A stretch of DNA of 64,000 nt from Leuconostoc inhae (GCF_019656015.1 NZ_BPKW01000005.1:173877-237876); one strand, 5' to 3'. Counted from the first letter of the stretch, positions 1-9,947 are shown. A program made the numbers and translations. The notes: generated from the sequence alone by a model not told the origin.

Positions 1-1
1 A

Positions 2-531
<530 letters not shown>

Positions 532-532
<1 letters not shown>

Positions 533-1398
533 TGGTTAAAAATAGTAGAAAAGATAATTTTGATGGCAAAGCCATTCGTGCGGCACGTAAAAAAATGCGT
601 TTATCTCAAGTTGAATTGGCAGAAGGTATCACAACACAAGCCACGATTTCTTTAGTTGAAAACCAAAATCGTGTGCCTAATGCTGATGTGTTACTAGCGA
701 TATTGGATCGTTTGAATTTGGAAATATCAGAATTCGTATCGGGCGATTTTCTAACACAAAAAGCTAAGGAATTGTTGGGAAAAGTTGTACTGCAGATGAA
801 ACATGATGCTTTAGCTGAATTTGCAGAATTCGAAAAAGCATTGAGTCAAAATGCACCTACAATGCAAGCCTATTATATTTTAAAAGCAACTGATGCTTGT
901 TACAATAAAAAAGACTTTTCAAAAGTTATTGACTATGCTAGCTTAGCAGTGGACAAAAAAACGCCATCATTGGGCGACTTTTACTCATTTTATGCTTATC
1001 GTCAAATGGGGACAAATTATTATCTACAAGGTGACATTGAAAGTGCTAAGGAAAAGTTTGATTTAGCCTTTGAGTTGGAACCTGATTTATTAACAGCAAA
1101 CGAATTAGAATTTCATGGTGCACTTCAAGGACGTCAATACTATGCTGAGTTCTTAATTGCACAAAATGAATTAGATAAGGCAGCACAATTATTAGAAGAA
1201 GGTTTGTTGGCGTTGCGTAAGCGTGTTGATTTATTTTGGGTGCCTGATTTGAGTGAGCTGTTGGCTAATGTTGAGAAAAAACGAGGCAATGATCTGTCTG
1301 CTAAGCGACATATACACTATGGTAGAATTGCAGCGCTCTTATCAAACCGTAAAACAGCAGAAGAACGTTTGTCAGCTTTAGATACTGTTGCGTTCTAA
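532..1398 (+). CDS. XRE-family HTH regulator with TPR-like C-terminal domain
   Basis: This 288-aa protein has an N-terminal XRE helix-turn-helix at about residues 12-66 (RKKMRLSQVELAEGITTQATISLVE...). A long helical C-terminal region with TPR-like periodicity follows (for example YYLQGDIESAKEKFDLAFEL). The layout resembles peptide-sensing regulators of the Rgg/PlcR type. The ATG shares one base with the ddl stop, so it is probably translated with ddl. I see no small pheromone gene beside it. Target and ligand cannot be read from the sequence. Confidence 0.8.
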
Positions 1399-1406
1399 TT
1401 GAAATT

Positions 1407-1458
1407 ATCATATAAAAGTCGCCACCCTCGTATACGAGGGTGGCGACTTTTATATGAT
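1407..1458. terminator. Perfect 52-bp palindrome, bidirectional terminator
   Basis: Two 26-base arms (1407-1432 and 1433-1458) are exactly complementary with no loop bases. The GC-rich core GCCACCCTCG is flanked by A/T runs on both sides, so it can terminate the ddl/XRE transcript on the plus strand and the convergent stress-protein transcript on the minus strand. Confidence 0.9.
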
Positions 1459-1497
1459 GTTCATTAATTGAATTGGAGGAAGGAAATCTGCTAAAGA

Positions 1498-1941
1498 TTA
1501 ACCACGTACAACAAGTACATCAATACCGGCTGTGCGTGTTACAAATTCAGTAACAGAACCAATAACCAAGCGTTCAACGGCATTTAAACCAGTGGCACCA
1601 ATAACAATGATATCGGCATTAACTTCATTCGGCACATCTTTAGCAATCAAGGCCTTTGGTGAACCATATTCAATGAGATAATCGACGTTTTTAACGCCAG
1701 CATCAATAGCTTGTTGCTTGTATTTATCAAGTGTTTTACGAGTTTCATCAGAGACAGCTTCGACCATCGTATCATCAAAACTGGCTACATTTTGAAAAGC
1801 ACGCGTATCAATGACATTTAAAATTGATAGTATACCATTATCACCGGCATCAGTTGTTAACTCAATGGCGCGAACAAGCGCTGCTTCTGATTCTTTCGAA
1901 CCATCCATTGGCACTAAAATGTTGTTATAGTTTGCTGTCAT
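1498..1941 (-). CDS. Universal stress protein (UspA family)
   Basis: This 147-aa single-domain Usp begins NNILVPMDGSKESE, the usual first strand with its nucleotide-contacting Asp. It ends with the ATP-binding signature G-2x-G-9x-G-S (GATG...IGS, about residues 115-129) and a hydrophobic last strand (IDVLVVRG). The length is normal for the family. A GGAG ribosome site lies just before the ATG. It faces the ddl/XRE pair and shares their terminator. Usp proteins bind ATP and accumulate under stress; the specific role here is unknown. Confidence 0.92.
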   Translation of the reverse strand: MTANYNNILVPMDGSKESEAALVRAIELTTDAGDNGILSILNVIDTRAFQNVASFDDTMVEAVSDETRKTLDKYKQQAIDAGVKNVDYLIEYGSPKALIAKDVPNEVNADIIVIGATGLNAVERLVIGSVTEFVTRTAGIDVLVVRG

Positions 1942-2033
1942 AAGAATTCTCCTTTAGTATTGTTTATACCTTAAGTATACCGCTTACATTGATAAATTAC
2001 TATAATTTTTAAGCATTTGTTGCCGAAATGTTC

Positions 2034-2064
2034 TATATAAAAAAGCGTCCACATTTGTGGACGC
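2034..2064 (-). terminator. Rho-independent terminator of the 6S-like RNA
   Basis: On the minus strand a 9-bp stem (GCGTCCACA with TGTGGACGC) around a 2-base loop is followed by a run of six T. It marks the 3' end of the small RNA next to it. Confidence 0.9.
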
Positions 2065-2264
2065 ACGGGACATGCCCGAGACACTCATGATACCGTTAAC
2101 CGTTACGCAGGTTTTCCTCGGAATTGTCGAGGTGGATGGTTCATAACACTTATTAGATTACCGAATGAAAGGGCTTATCTGCCAAACTGAAAATTCCCAT
2201 CCGAGAAATAAAAGTTGTAAGGAAAAAGCTGATGATGTAACAATGCGTATATCTGAGGAATCTA
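2040..2264 (-). ncRNA. ssrS: Probable 6S RNA
   Basis: This non-coding stretch of about 220 nt has a consensus -10 (TATAAT, 2271-2276 on the complement) and ends in a strong terminator. The ends pair: CTCAGATA near the 5' end matches TATC(A)TGAG near the 3' end. Inside, TACGCA pairs with TGCGTA, GTTAC with GTAAC, and CTCGGATGG faces CCATCC and TCCGAG across a large open middle. A long rod with a central bubble, about 200 nt long, next to rarA is typical of Firmicute 6S RNA, which binds housekeeping RNA polymerase. A covariance-model search would confirm it. Confidence 0.7.
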
Positions 2265-2270
2265 TACTTT

Positions 2271-2299
2271 ATTATAACGCGAAAAATTTGTAACAACCA
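2271..2299 (-). promoter_or_regulatory. Promoter of the 6S-like RNA
   Basis: On the minus strand TATAAT (2271-2276) lies 17 bases after TGGTTG (2294-2299), a weak -35 match. Transcription would start near 2264. Confidence 0.6.
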
Positions 2300-2311
2300 G
2301 TCTTGACATTT

Positions 2312-2340
2312 TGAAACTAGTAATCATATTACTAGTTTCA
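2312..2340. repeat. 13-bp perfect inverted repeat between rarA and the 6S RNA promoter
   Basis: The arms TGAAACTAGTAAT and ATTACTAGTTTCA are perfectly complementary around a 3-base loop (CAT). It lies just past the rarA stop codon. There is no T run on either strand, so it is a poor classical terminator. It may end or stabilise rarA mRNA or act as an operator. Confidence 0.75.
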
Positions 2341-2348
2341 AACAATTT

Positions 2349-3635
2349 CTATTGTAACCCCTTTTTTTGTTGTAACTTTAAGGCGTGATATATATCATGG
2401 AACGATTGTTCAATTTTAGAATTGCCTTTAGGTTGAAAATATGACGTGTTTTGAATACTATCTGGTAAATATTGTTGAGGGACCCAGTCATTATCGAAAT
2501 CATGGGGGTAAATATAGGATGTACCATGACCTAAATCAGCTGCACCTTGATAATGAGAATCTTTTAGGTGGTTGGGGATATCTGATATTTTACCTGAATG
2601 AATATCATCAATTGCCATATCTAGTGCTTGATAGGCTGCATTTGACTTTGGAGAAAGTGCAAGTTCAATTATTGCATTGGCCAAAGGAATTCGTGCTTCC
2701 GGAAACCCAAGTGTCTGAGCAGCCTGAATAGCTGTTACGGCATGTTGAACAGCGGATGGATTGGCTAAACCGATGTCTTCGTAGGCAATAACAGTCAATC
2801 GGCGTGTTAAAATTGCCAAATCACCAGATTCTACAATTCTTGCGGCATAATGTAAAGCAGCATCAACATCTGAACCACGAATAGATTTTTGAAGAGCTGA
2901 AATGACGTCGTAATGGGCATCGCCATCTTTATCAGCAGACATTGCTTTACGTTGTACAGTTTCTTCAATAATTGGTAACGTTATATTAATGATATTATCT
3001 TTTTTATTAGGTGGCGTTGACAAAACAGCTAACTCCAAGCCGTTAAGTGCGCTGCGCAAATCACCATTTGTTGCTCGAGACAGCTGTGTCATTGCATTAT
3101 CATCAAGGGTAACATTATAATTACCGAGGCCTTTTTCCTTATCGTTAAGTGCACGTTTGACAGCAATTTTGATGTCATTTTCGGTAAGTGGCAAGACTTG
3201 GAAAATTTGTGTTCGTGATCGAATGGCTGGTGTCACGTTAATGTAAGGATTTTCGGTTGTCGCGCCAATTAAAATAATTGAGCCAGATTCTAAGTGGGGT
3301 AATAAAAAATCCTGTTTTATTTTGTTTAATCGATGAATTTCATCTAGTAATAAAACGACAGTACCGGACATTTTAGCTTCTTCAGCAACAATTTGAAGGT
3401 CTTTTTGACTATCAGTAGCGGCATTCAACATACGAAATGCATATTTTGAAGATCCTGCAATAGCTGATGCGATTGACGTTTTGCCAGTACCTGGTGGGCC
3501 ATATAAAATCATGGAACTCAGGCGTTTAGCGTCAACCATGCGTCGAATAATTTTGCCACTACCTACTAAATGCGGTTGTCCAACGATTTCTTCAATTTGA
3601 GTTGGGCGCATACGGTACGCGAGAGGTTGCTGCAT
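2349..3635 (-). CDS. rarA: Replication-associated recombination protein A (AAA+ ATPase)
   Basis: RarA/MgsA (428 aa) is a clamp-loader-like AAA+ ATPase that acts at stalled replication forks. Walker A is GPPGTGKT (residues 46-53) and Walker B is LLLDEIHRLN (about 95-104). ATTENPY and SRTQIF carry sensor 1 and the arginine finger. The C-terminal half matches the MgsA tetramerisation domain (RRLTVIAYEDIGLANP, SDIPNHLKD). The length is normal. It lies upstream of the 6S-like RNA, the same order as in many Firmicutes. Confidence 0.96.
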   Translation of the reverse strand: MQQPLAYRMRPTQIEEIVGQPHLVGSGKIIRRMVDAKRLSSMILYGPPGTGKTSIASAIAGSSKYAFRMLNAATDSQKDLQIVAEEAKMSGTVVLLLDEIHRLNKIKQDFLLPHLESGSIILIGATTENPYINVTPAIRSRTQIFQVLPLTENDIKIAVKRALNDKEKGLGNYNVTLDDNAMTQLSRATNGDLRSALNGLELAVLSTPPNKKDNIINITLPIIEETVQRKAMSADKDGDAHYDVISALQKSIRGSDVDAALHYAARIVESGDLAILTRRLTVIAYEDIGLANPSAVQHAVTAIQAAQTLGFPEARIPLANAIIELALSPKSNAAYQALDMAIDDIHSGKISDIPNHLKDSHYQGAADLGHGTSYIYPHDFDNDWVPQQYLPDSIQNTSYFQPKGNSKIEQSFHDIYHALKLQQKKGLQ

Positions 3636-3680
3636 AATATTAAACCTTGGTGATCCTTTTTTTATTATAGTAATAACTTA

Positions 3681-4052
3681 TTAATTTAAATAAATATTGT
3701 CAATATTGACGGCAGTATCTGCTGCCAATAAAACGGCGATTGGGTCGTTTTGAGATGTAGAGTTTGTTGTATGAGAAAGTAGTGTGAACGGGTGCTTTGT
3801 ACGTGTTGCTATAGCAACATAAGGGGCAAAGTTATCCCCAGCAATATTTTGATCAATTAAAACTTTACCCAAACTGTTTGATTTTAAGGTTGATTCAAAT
3901 TGTGATTGCACATCTAAATTGTTTAGTTGTGAATATTTAACGGCAACCACGACACGTTCTCGAAATGTACCAAGATAATGTTTTTGTTCATCGGGGTTGA
4001 TTTGAGATTGACCACCGAGTTGTTCCTTCTGTAAGCGTTCATTGATATCCAT
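3681..4052 (-). CDS. YueI-family protein (DUF1694)
   Basis: A 123-aa soluble protein with the YueI pattern: an N-terminal segment ending YLGTFRERVVVAVKYSQL, then a central strand-rich part. Function is unknown; the fold is reported to resemble a small alpha/beta domain that might bind a tRNA-like or nucleotide ligand, but nothing here proves that. It lies 45 bases upstream of rarA in the same direction, so the two may be co-transcribed. Confidence 0.8.
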   Translation of the reverse strand: MDINERLQKEQLGGQSQINPDEQKHYLGTFRERVVVAVKYSQLNNLDVQSQFESTLKSNSLGKVLIDQNIAGDNFAPYVAIATRTKHPFTLLSHTTNSTSQNDPIAVLLAADTAVNIDNIYLN

Positions 4053-4115
4053 GTTTTATTCTCCGATACGTTGTAGTATATCTATTATACGTTATATTCA
4101 AATCACAATACAAAC

Positions 4116-4148
4116 AAAAGAAAAACGCCACCAAAACGGTGACGTTTT
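4116..4148 (-). terminator. Terminator of rpsD
   Basis: On the minus strand AACGTCACC pairs with GGTGGCGTT (one G-T pair) around GTTTT and is followed by a T run, 20 bases after the rpsD stop. Confidence 0.85.
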
Positions 4149-4167
4149 AACCAAATGAATTAAGTGA

Positions 4168-4779
4168 TTAACCCAAACGGTTATAATATTCGACGATTAA
4201 TGATTCGTTAATGTCAGCATCTAACTCTTCACGTTCTGGCAAGCGAACTAATGAGCCTTCAAGCTTTTCAGAATCAAATGAAACGAATTGTGGATGACCA
4301 ACAACTGATTCAACAGCTACTTGAATAGGGACAATGGTTTTTGACTTGTCGCGAACTGAGATAACTTGACCAGGTGTTACGCTGAATGAAGGAATATCAA
4401 CACGTTTGCTATCAACCATAATATGGCCATGATTAACTAATTGACGTGCTTGTTGGCGTGTTGTGGCCAAACCAAGACGGTAAACAAGTGAATCCAAACG
4501 TTGTTCTAACAAAATCATAAAGTTAGTACCATGTGTACCCTTACGGATTTTACCAGCTTTGTTAAACAAAGAATGGAATTGACGTTCTGTCAAACCGTAA
4601 GTGAAACGCAACTTTTGCTTTTCACGCAATTGTGTACCATATTCAGAAATTTTAGCACGGCGGCCTGCACCGTGATCACCAGGTGCGTAAGCACGACGTG
4701 ATAATTCTTTACCAGTACCAGACAATGAAACACCTAAGCGACGCGAAATGCGCCACTTTGGACCTGTATAACGTGACAT
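4168..4779 (-). CDS. rpsD: 30S ribosomal protein S4
   Basis: S4 (203 aa) nucleates 30S assembly by binding 16S rRNA and usually represses its own synthesis. The S4 N-terminal domain ([15 protein letters not shown]) is followed by an S4 RNA-binding domain (LDSLVYRLG...[12 protein letters not shown]). I start at ATG 4779 rather than the in-frame ATG at 4794, because GGAGG lies inside that longer version, eight bases before 4779. This S4 has no CxxC zinc motif near the N-terminus, so it is a zinc-free type. It is a single-gene unit with its own leader and terminator. Confidence 0.97.
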   Translation of the reverse strand: MSRYTGPKWRISRRLGVSLSGTGKELSRRAYAPGDHGAGRRAKISEYGTQLREKQKLRFTYGLTERQFHSLFNKAGKIRKGTHGTNFMILLEQRLDSLVYRLGLATTRQQARQLVNHGHIMVDSKRVDIPSFSVTPGQVISVRDKSKTIVPIQVAVESVVGHPQFVSFDSEKLEGSLVRLPEREELDADINESLIVEYYNRLG

Positions 4780-4794
4780 ATATATGTCCTCCAA

Positions 4795-4942
4795 AATGTA
4801 GTTTGTCGTACATTTGAGGGGTAAGTACCAGATGCGTGCAGCGCCGGACTTGACGTTTCTCAGAACCAGTAGCTATGGCCTTACTAACGATTTGGGGCGT
4901 TGTTGACGCGCTTCTTTACTTACTGCTACTCAATAACAACTT
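4795..4942 (-). promoter_or_regulatory. rpsD 5' leader, probable S4 autoregulatory RNA
   Basis: About 150 nt of transcribed leader lie between the rpsD promoter and its ribosome binding site. It contains GC-rich pairing segments, including GCGCGTCAACAACGC and GTCCGGCGC. Firmicute rpsD genes usually carry an S4-binding leader here. I did not derive the consensus fold, so this rests on position, length and structure potential. Confidence 0.6.
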
Positions 4943-4948
4943 CTTCTA

Positions 4949-4977
4949 ATAATAACAGAAATGGTTACGAGAAGCAA
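4949..4977 (-). promoter_or_regulatory. rpsD promoter
   Basis: On the minus strand TTGCTT (4972-4977), a 17-base spacer and TATTAT (4949-4954) form a good sigma-A promoter. Confidence 0.8.
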
Positions 4978-5093
4978 GTTATTAAGAAAGGTGTAAACGA
5001 TTTGAGATTTAGCAAAATACATTACGATACTCGGCATTACATCTAATCGCGTGATAGAATGAAACTATCAATTAAAAAATGGGATAAAAACAC

Positions 5094-6806
5094 ATGAATC
5101 TGACTATATTAGTAATTGTTTTAGGCATCGTTGTCATTGCATACTTAGCAATATTTATCATGCAGCGAACAACAGTAAAAAAAGTGAACACATACCAAAC
5201 TAAAAAAGAACAATTAGCATCTTTAAAAGTTCGTGATGAATTGGTTGAAGGACGGAAGTTGGCATTAACAGGACAGTCTTTAAAACAGTATCAAAGTTTA
5301 GAGGCTAGCTTTAATGATGTTAAAAATAATAAATTTCTAAAAATTGATCAACAAGCTAACCTTGTTTTATTTGAGGCACGAGGTATTAATTTCATTAAAA
5401 CAGGGCACGAATTGTCACGTTTGGAATCGATGGTTGATGATACGGAGAGCACAATAAACACTGTTCGTAGTGGCTTGACAGAATTAAAAAAGATTGACGA
5501 AGCACATCGCGAAGCAATTAGCGACTTAAAAAAGAAATATGATGACTTACGTAAACGGTTGTTGGCAGAAAACTTTAAATTTGGTCCAGCAAATTCAGGA
5601 CTAGATAAGTTTTTGAAGCAGCTTGAAGGTGATTATGATGAATTTACACGTCTAACAGAGGATGGGGATCATGCAACAGCGTCTGATATTTATGAACAAT
5701 TAGCCATGGAAACAACACAAATGGAAAATATGATGGCTGATATTCCAGTGTTGTTTGAAAAATTAGATACAGTGTATGTTGAACAATTAAACGAATTGCT
5801 ACAGGGACACACGAACCTCATTGGTCAAGGTTATGTTTTCCCAAACGATACATTGGTACAAGAACTTGAGGCAATTGACGCACAACGCCAACAGGTGCTT
5901 AAATTACTGGGTGAGCTTAAACTAAAAGAAGTATCAGAACAAAATGGTTATATTGATCGACGCATTGATACATTGTATGACATGATGGAAACAGAAGTGA
6001 CGGCTAGAAAAGAAGTAACTAAAAATGCTGGTCAGTTGTCATCAGATTTATTACGGTTACGCGAGCAAAACAGTCAATTATCAATGACATTGGATCGTTT
6101 GGGGCAGAGATTCCAGTTCAATCATAAAGAATTAGAGACACGACGTACATTGTTGGAACAAATTAATGCTACCGAGGAGCAAGTTAATCATAATGATGAT
6201 TTGCTTGAAGCTTCTGAAATGTCTTTTAGTGAGTTACGTGCCAAACAGGACAGTCAATTAAAGCGTTTTTCAGAAATTGAGAATCAACAAGTTGAAATTT
6301 GGGAAAAAATATCAGGGCTTGAAAAAGCACAGCATTCTGCCCGACAATTTGGTGGACAATATCAACAAGAAATTGAAACGATTAAACAAGCTGTTGAACG
6401 TATGAATTTACCTGGGCTACCAGAAAGCTACTTAGAATATTTCTTTGCAGTATCTAATGAGTTGAATAAATTAGCTAAATCATTGCAAGCACATCTGATT
6501 GATATGGATGAGGTACAGAGACAACTTAATATTGTTTCAGCTGATATTGATACGTTAAAAGAGAAAACAGAAACGCTTGTCGATCAAGCAACTTTAACGG
6601 AACAGTTATTACAGTACGCTAATCGTTATCGTACAGGTAGCGATCGTGTTGCCGCTGCTAGTGAGCAGGCTCGTATGTTTTACGAACGAGATTACAGTTT
6701 TGATAAAGCAATGGATGTTTTGGGCCCGGCTTTGGATAGTGTGGAGCCAGGCGTTTATGAAAAATTAGTCGATTCGTATATGCGACGTAAGACGCCATTA
6801 CTATAA
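5094..6806 (+). CDS. ezrA: Septation ring formation regulator EzrA
   Basis: EzrA (570 aa) has one N-terminal membrane segment (about residues 3-23, LTILVIVLGIVVIAYLAIFIM) with no cleavage site. A cytoplasmic spectrin-like array of long coiled coils follows. In Firmicutes EzrA tunes FtsZ assembly and links division to cell wall synthesis. Length and topology are normal. The ribosome site GGGAT precedes the ATG. It is followed by its own terminator and stands alone downstream of divergent rpsD, as in many Lactobacillales. Confidence 0.95.
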   Translation: MNLTILVIVLGIVVIAYLAIFIMQRTTVKKVNTYQTKKEQLASLKVRDELVEGRKLALTGQSLKQYQSLEASFNDVKNNKFLKIDQQANLVLFEARGINFIKTGHELSRLESMVDDTESTINTVRSGLTELKKIDEAHREAISDLKKKYDDLRKRLLAENFKFGPANSGLDKFLKQLEGDYDEFTRLTEDGDHATASDIYEQLAMETTQMENMMADIPVLFEKLDTVYVEQLNELLQGHTNLIGQGYVFPNDTLVQELEAIDAQRQQVLKLLGELKLKEVSEQNGYIDRRIDTLYDMMETEVTARKEVTKNAGQLSSDLLRLREQNSQLSMTLDRLGQRFQFNHKELETRRTLLEQINATEEQVNHNDDLLEASEMSFSELRAKQDSQLKRFSEIENQQVEIWEKISGLEKAQHSARQFGGQYQQEIETIKQAVERMNLPGLPESYLEYFFAVSNELNKLAKSLQAHLIDMDEVQRQLNIVSADIDTLKEKTETLVDQATLTEQLLQYANRYRTGSDRVAAASEQARMFYERDYSFDKAMDVLGPALDSVEPGVYEKLVDSYMRRKTPLL

Positions 6807-6811
6807 ATTAG

Positions 6812-6838
6812 AAAAACCAGCTGATGCTGGTTTTTTTA
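6812..6838 (+). terminator. Terminator of ezrA
   Basis: AAACCAGC pairs with GCTGGTTT around TGAT and a run of T follows, starting a few bases after the ezrA stop. Confidence 0.9.
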
Positions 6839-6860
6839 TAAATAAGAGGGGAGATTACAT

Positions 6861-7406
6861 ATGAATACTATTGATGATTATGATGAAATAGTCACAGATC
6901 GGCTATTATTGCGACGTGTTTTATTATCAGATGCACCACAAATGTATCAATGGTTGCGTGACGAAAATACAGTACAATGGCTATCAGGGACTGTGAGCAA
7001 TAGCGTTGAGGAGGTTAAAAATCAGGCGATAAAGTCTTATTTTTGGCAAAATATTTTAAACACGAAAAAATATGGTATTGCATTACAAGAAACAAATAAG
7101 TTAATTGGTAGTATAGATTTTCGACAAAATGTATTAAAAAACAATGCTGAAATTGGCTATGTATTGACACCTTTACAGCGAGGAAAAGGATTTATGCATG
7201 AAGCGGTTAGTAGTTTGTTGACTATTGGATTTGTTGAACTGAATTTGGCTGATATTTGGATTAGTCATGACAGTGAAAATATCAGTAGTCGCCGTATACC
7301 TGAACGTTTAGGATTTGAAAAATTAGAAATGAATGATACATCAGCTCATGTCGTTTGGCATATGTCATCTGCACGATATCGTGAGAAATTTCAAATCAAC
7401 TATTAA
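6861..7406 (+). CDS. GNAT N-acetyltransferase, RimJ/RimL-like
   Basis: This 181-aa protein fits the acetyltransferase_3 (RimL) type: an N-terminal TDRLLLRRVLLSDAPQMYQWL, a central NNAEIGYVLTPLQRGKGFMHEAV that carries the acetyl-CoA pyrophosphate loop (QRGKGF), and a late ENISSRRIPERLGF. It would acetylate an amino group on a protein or small molecule. The substrate is not predictable. AGAGGGGAG lies ahead of the ATG. It appears to be monocistronic after the ezrA terminator. Confidence 0.85.
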   Translation: MNTIDDYDEIVTDRLLLRRVLLSDAPQMYQWLRDENTVQWLSGTVSNSVEEVKNQAIKSYFWQNILNTKKYGIALQETNKLIGSIDFRQNVLKNNAEIGYVLTPLQRGKGFMHEAVSSLLTIGFVELNLADIWISHDSENISSRRIPERLGFEKLEMNDTSAHVVWHMSSARYREKFQINY

Positions 7407-7509
7407 TTTGAAAAAATGTTGTAAAAGTCATAAAAATTTATAAAGATACCCCAAAAGATAAATTTTATCGTTATGCTAGTAAGGTATATCGTAAATAGAA
7501 GAGGTTTTT

Positions 7510-9054
7510 ATGTCAAGTTGGCAATATTTATTAAAAAATAAGCGACAATTAGTGAAGTGGTTAGTTGCTGCTATCATACCTGTTATATTTGTAGCAGGTT
7601 TCTTAGTCACAATGGGACATACGACCCAACAGGCCAGTAGATTAAAGGTGGCGGTGGTTAATTTAGATGATGGCGGTCGGTATCGTGGGAAACAACAAAA
7701 TATTGGGACTGATTTTTCGCGTCGGTTACGCAATGAAAAAACATTCACTACTGTCAATTACCCAACAAAAAAGCAAGCCGAGTCAGCTTTACGTGATGGT
7801 GAAATTAGTGCCATTGTGGTTATGCCAGCAGCATTGACAAACCAGCTATCAGATTTTCAAAAATCTGGGAAAACGGTTAATTTGCAACAAATAATTGCTA
7901 GTGGGCAAAGTCAATTTGCATCGCAATATTTGCAACGCCAATTAACGCAAGCGTTGAATCGTGAAAATGCGCTTTTGATGGTCGGAACGGCTAATAGTTC
8001 AATGTTAAAAAATTTGGCAAATCAAAGTCAAAATTTATCTCAACAAGCAAACGATTTACAGACTAATTTGCAAGCTGTTGGAAATGGCATTAATGCGCAG
8101 ACAGCTAGTGATCTTCAAAGCACAGCACAAGAAGAAACGGCAAAATTAGCAAGCTATTCCGCACAACTTAATGATGCGATTAGCGCAGGAGATACTACTA
8201 AGATAAGTGAAATGGCTTCAGCGATTAATGATGTATCCTATACAATGCAAACGTCTGTCGTCGGTGGTATTAGTAATATGGCAGCTAATTTAAATAACAC
8301 AAAATCGTTGAGTGATGAATCTGGTATTATTCAATCAAGTGCAAAGAAGATTCAAAAAGGGCAGTCTGATATCGCTGGCAAATTAAAAGATACACTAGGT
8401 GACCAAGAATCAAGTAAAAATTCGTCACCATTATCACAAATGATGGTTTTTGATATGACAGATATGCAACCTGTTAAGCAAGATGGTCAACTTATTTTAC
8501 CGAACCTATTAGCAATTGGTGTGACTTTGTTATCTGTTTTATTTGGCTTAATATTACCAATAAAATCAACCAAGTCAGAAATGCTTGCATTGGAACAATG
8601 GTGGCGCAATTTCCAAGTTGGCGGGATAATGAGTCTTGTGAGTGTCATGCTGATGACACTCAGTGCGGTATTTTGGCAGGTATCATTAGCAAAAATTTTC
8701 GCCATCACAACTGTGACTTTGTTGGCTTCTTGGGCGATGATGAGTATTGTTTGGTATTTAAAACAAGTCTTAGGTCAAAGTGGCTGGTGGTTGTCAATAG
8801 TTCTGATGATCGGGCAACTTATTTTTACAGTCACATCCCTACCTAGCAGCGTGTCAACGACTGCTTTTAATGTTATACGTAGTCTATTACCGTTGACTGC
8901 CTTAAAGCGTGCGATTAATCAGTTAATATTTGGTGGCAATGTACAACAAAATCTGGCTATAATAATAATTTGGCTACTTATTATCACTATTTTATTAGTG
9001 ACATACTATCGCGTAAAGCAACGTCAAAATCTTAAAGAAATACTAGTTGATTGA
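7510..9054 (+). CDS. YhgE/Pip-type membrane protein (ABC-2-like permease)
   Basis: This 514-aa membrane protein has one N-terminal segment (about residues 17-37), then a long extracellular domain of about 280 residues rich in Gln, Asn and Ser with alpha-helical periodicity. At least five C-terminal segments follow (from about residue 325). That is the YhgE/Pip arrangement, related to ABC-2 permeases and to type VII-secretion-like phage receptors. No ATPase gene adjoins it. The next gene is a TetR regulator in the same direction, which often controls such exporters. Confidence 0.82.
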   Translation: MSSWQYLLKNKRQLVKWLVAAIIPVIFVAGFLVTMGHTTQQASRLKVAVVNLDDGGRYRGKQQNIGTDFSRRLRNEKTFTTVNYPTKKQAESALRDGEISAIVVMPAALTNQLSDFQKSGKTVNLQQIIASGQSQFASQYLQRQLTQALNRENALLMVGTANSSMLKNLANQSQNLSQQANDLQTNLQAVGNGINAQTASDLQSTAQEETAKLASYSAQLNDAISAGDTTKISEMASAINDVSYTMQTSVVGGISNMAANLNNTKSLSDESGIIQSSAKKIQKGQSDIAGKLKDTLGDQESSKNSSPLSQMMVFDMTDMQPVKQDGQLILPNLLAIGVTLLSVLFGLILPIKSTKSEMLALEQWWRNFQVGGIMSLVSVMLMTLSAVFWQVSLAKIFAITTVTLLASWAMMSIVWYLKQVLGQSGWWLSIVLMIGQLIFTVTSLPSSVSTTAFNVIRSLLPLTALKRAINQLIFGGNVQQNLAIIIIWLLIITILLVTYYRVKQRQNLKEILVD

Positions 9055-9141
9055 ACAGCAAGTTACTAAGTGATTAGTAAAAGTTACAAATATGAGCAAA
9101 ATTGTATTATTTTGCGATTAAAAAGGGTGTAAAATAATGGT

Positions 9142-9732
9142 ATGAGAACAAAAACAAGTACAAGTGAAGTCACACGTGAACGCATTTTGCTGGCAGCAAC
9201 AGACTTATTTTTAGCAAAAGGGTATGAACAAACAACGACACGCGAAATTACTAAAGTACTCAACGTCACACAGCCGGCGTTGTATCATTATTTTGGCGAT
9301 AAAGAGGCCTTGTTTGTTGAAGTCATCAAACGGGTAGGGAAACAAGTATCAGATGGTATGCTTGTTATTTTAAGCCAATCATATGATCAACCTAGTGATC
9401 AGCTTGTTGCTATGACACAAGTTATTGTTAGGCGTCATCCGCGTGATGTTTTCACCTTGATACATGGGAGCTTTAACCTACTATCGTTAGCAAATCAAAG
9501 AGAATTGGGCCTTGTTTTTGGCCGTGATTACGTGGCACCAATCGCAAAATTTTTTGATCAAGAAGCATTGAATCTTCGTCAACATGTTGATTCTCGTGTA
9601 GCCAGTTCCTTTTATATTACCAGTTTGGCACCGTTATTCGGTGATTTCCATCGTCTTAATGGCACAGTAGATATGACAGAAAGAATACAACAATTGCTTG
9701 ATCTCATTCTTTATGGTGTCTCAGAACGTTGA
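9142..9732 (+). CDS. TetR/AcrR-family transcriptional regulator
   Basis: A 196-aa repressor with an N-terminal TetR helix-turn-helix at about residues 10-56 (RERILLAATDLFLAKGYEQTTTREITKVLNVTQPALYHYFGDKEALF). The C-terminal ligand domain is generic. It follows the YhgE/Pip gene by 87 bases and probably regulates it. A TAAAAT hexamer at 9130-9135 would place the transcript start at or next to the ATG, so the mRNA may be leaderless; a distant AAAGGG (14 bases away) is the alternative signal. Confidence 0.9.
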   Translation: MRTKTSTSEVTRERILLAATDLFLAKGYEQTTTREITKVLNVTQPALYHYFGDKEALFVEVIKRVGKQVSDGMLVILSQSYDQPSDQLVAMTQVIVRRHPRDVFTLIHGSFNLLSLANQRELGLVFGRDYVAPIAKFFDQEALNLRQHVDSRVASSFYITSLAPLFGDFHRLNGTVDMTERIQQLLDLILYGVSER

Positions 9733-9786
9733 ACTTTGTACGGGTAGATGGTATGATATAATGAGAATTTAACGGAGACAACACAT

Positions 9787-9936
9787 ATGGCTAGTCAAAA
9801 AGTATCACTCGCGTGCACAATTTGTGGTTCGCGTAATTACACGGTAGCATTATCAAAAGATCGCACAGAGCGTCTTGCAGTTAACAAATTTTGTGCTTTT
9901 TGTGGCAAGCACACATTACACCAGCAAACAAAGTAA
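9787..9936 (+). CDS. rpmG: 50S ribosomal protein L33
   Basis: This short gene encodes 49 aa ([18 protein letters not shown]... ending HTLHQQTK). Two CxxC pairs (C10/C13 and C36/C39) make the zinc-binding form of L33. CGGAGA precedes the ATG. It opens the conserved rpmG-secE-nusG run that leads to the rplKA genes. Confidence 0.95.
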   Translation: MASQKVSLACTICGSRNYTVALSKDRTERLAVNKFCAFCGKHTLHQQTK

Positions 9937-9947
9937 AGGTTAGAAAT

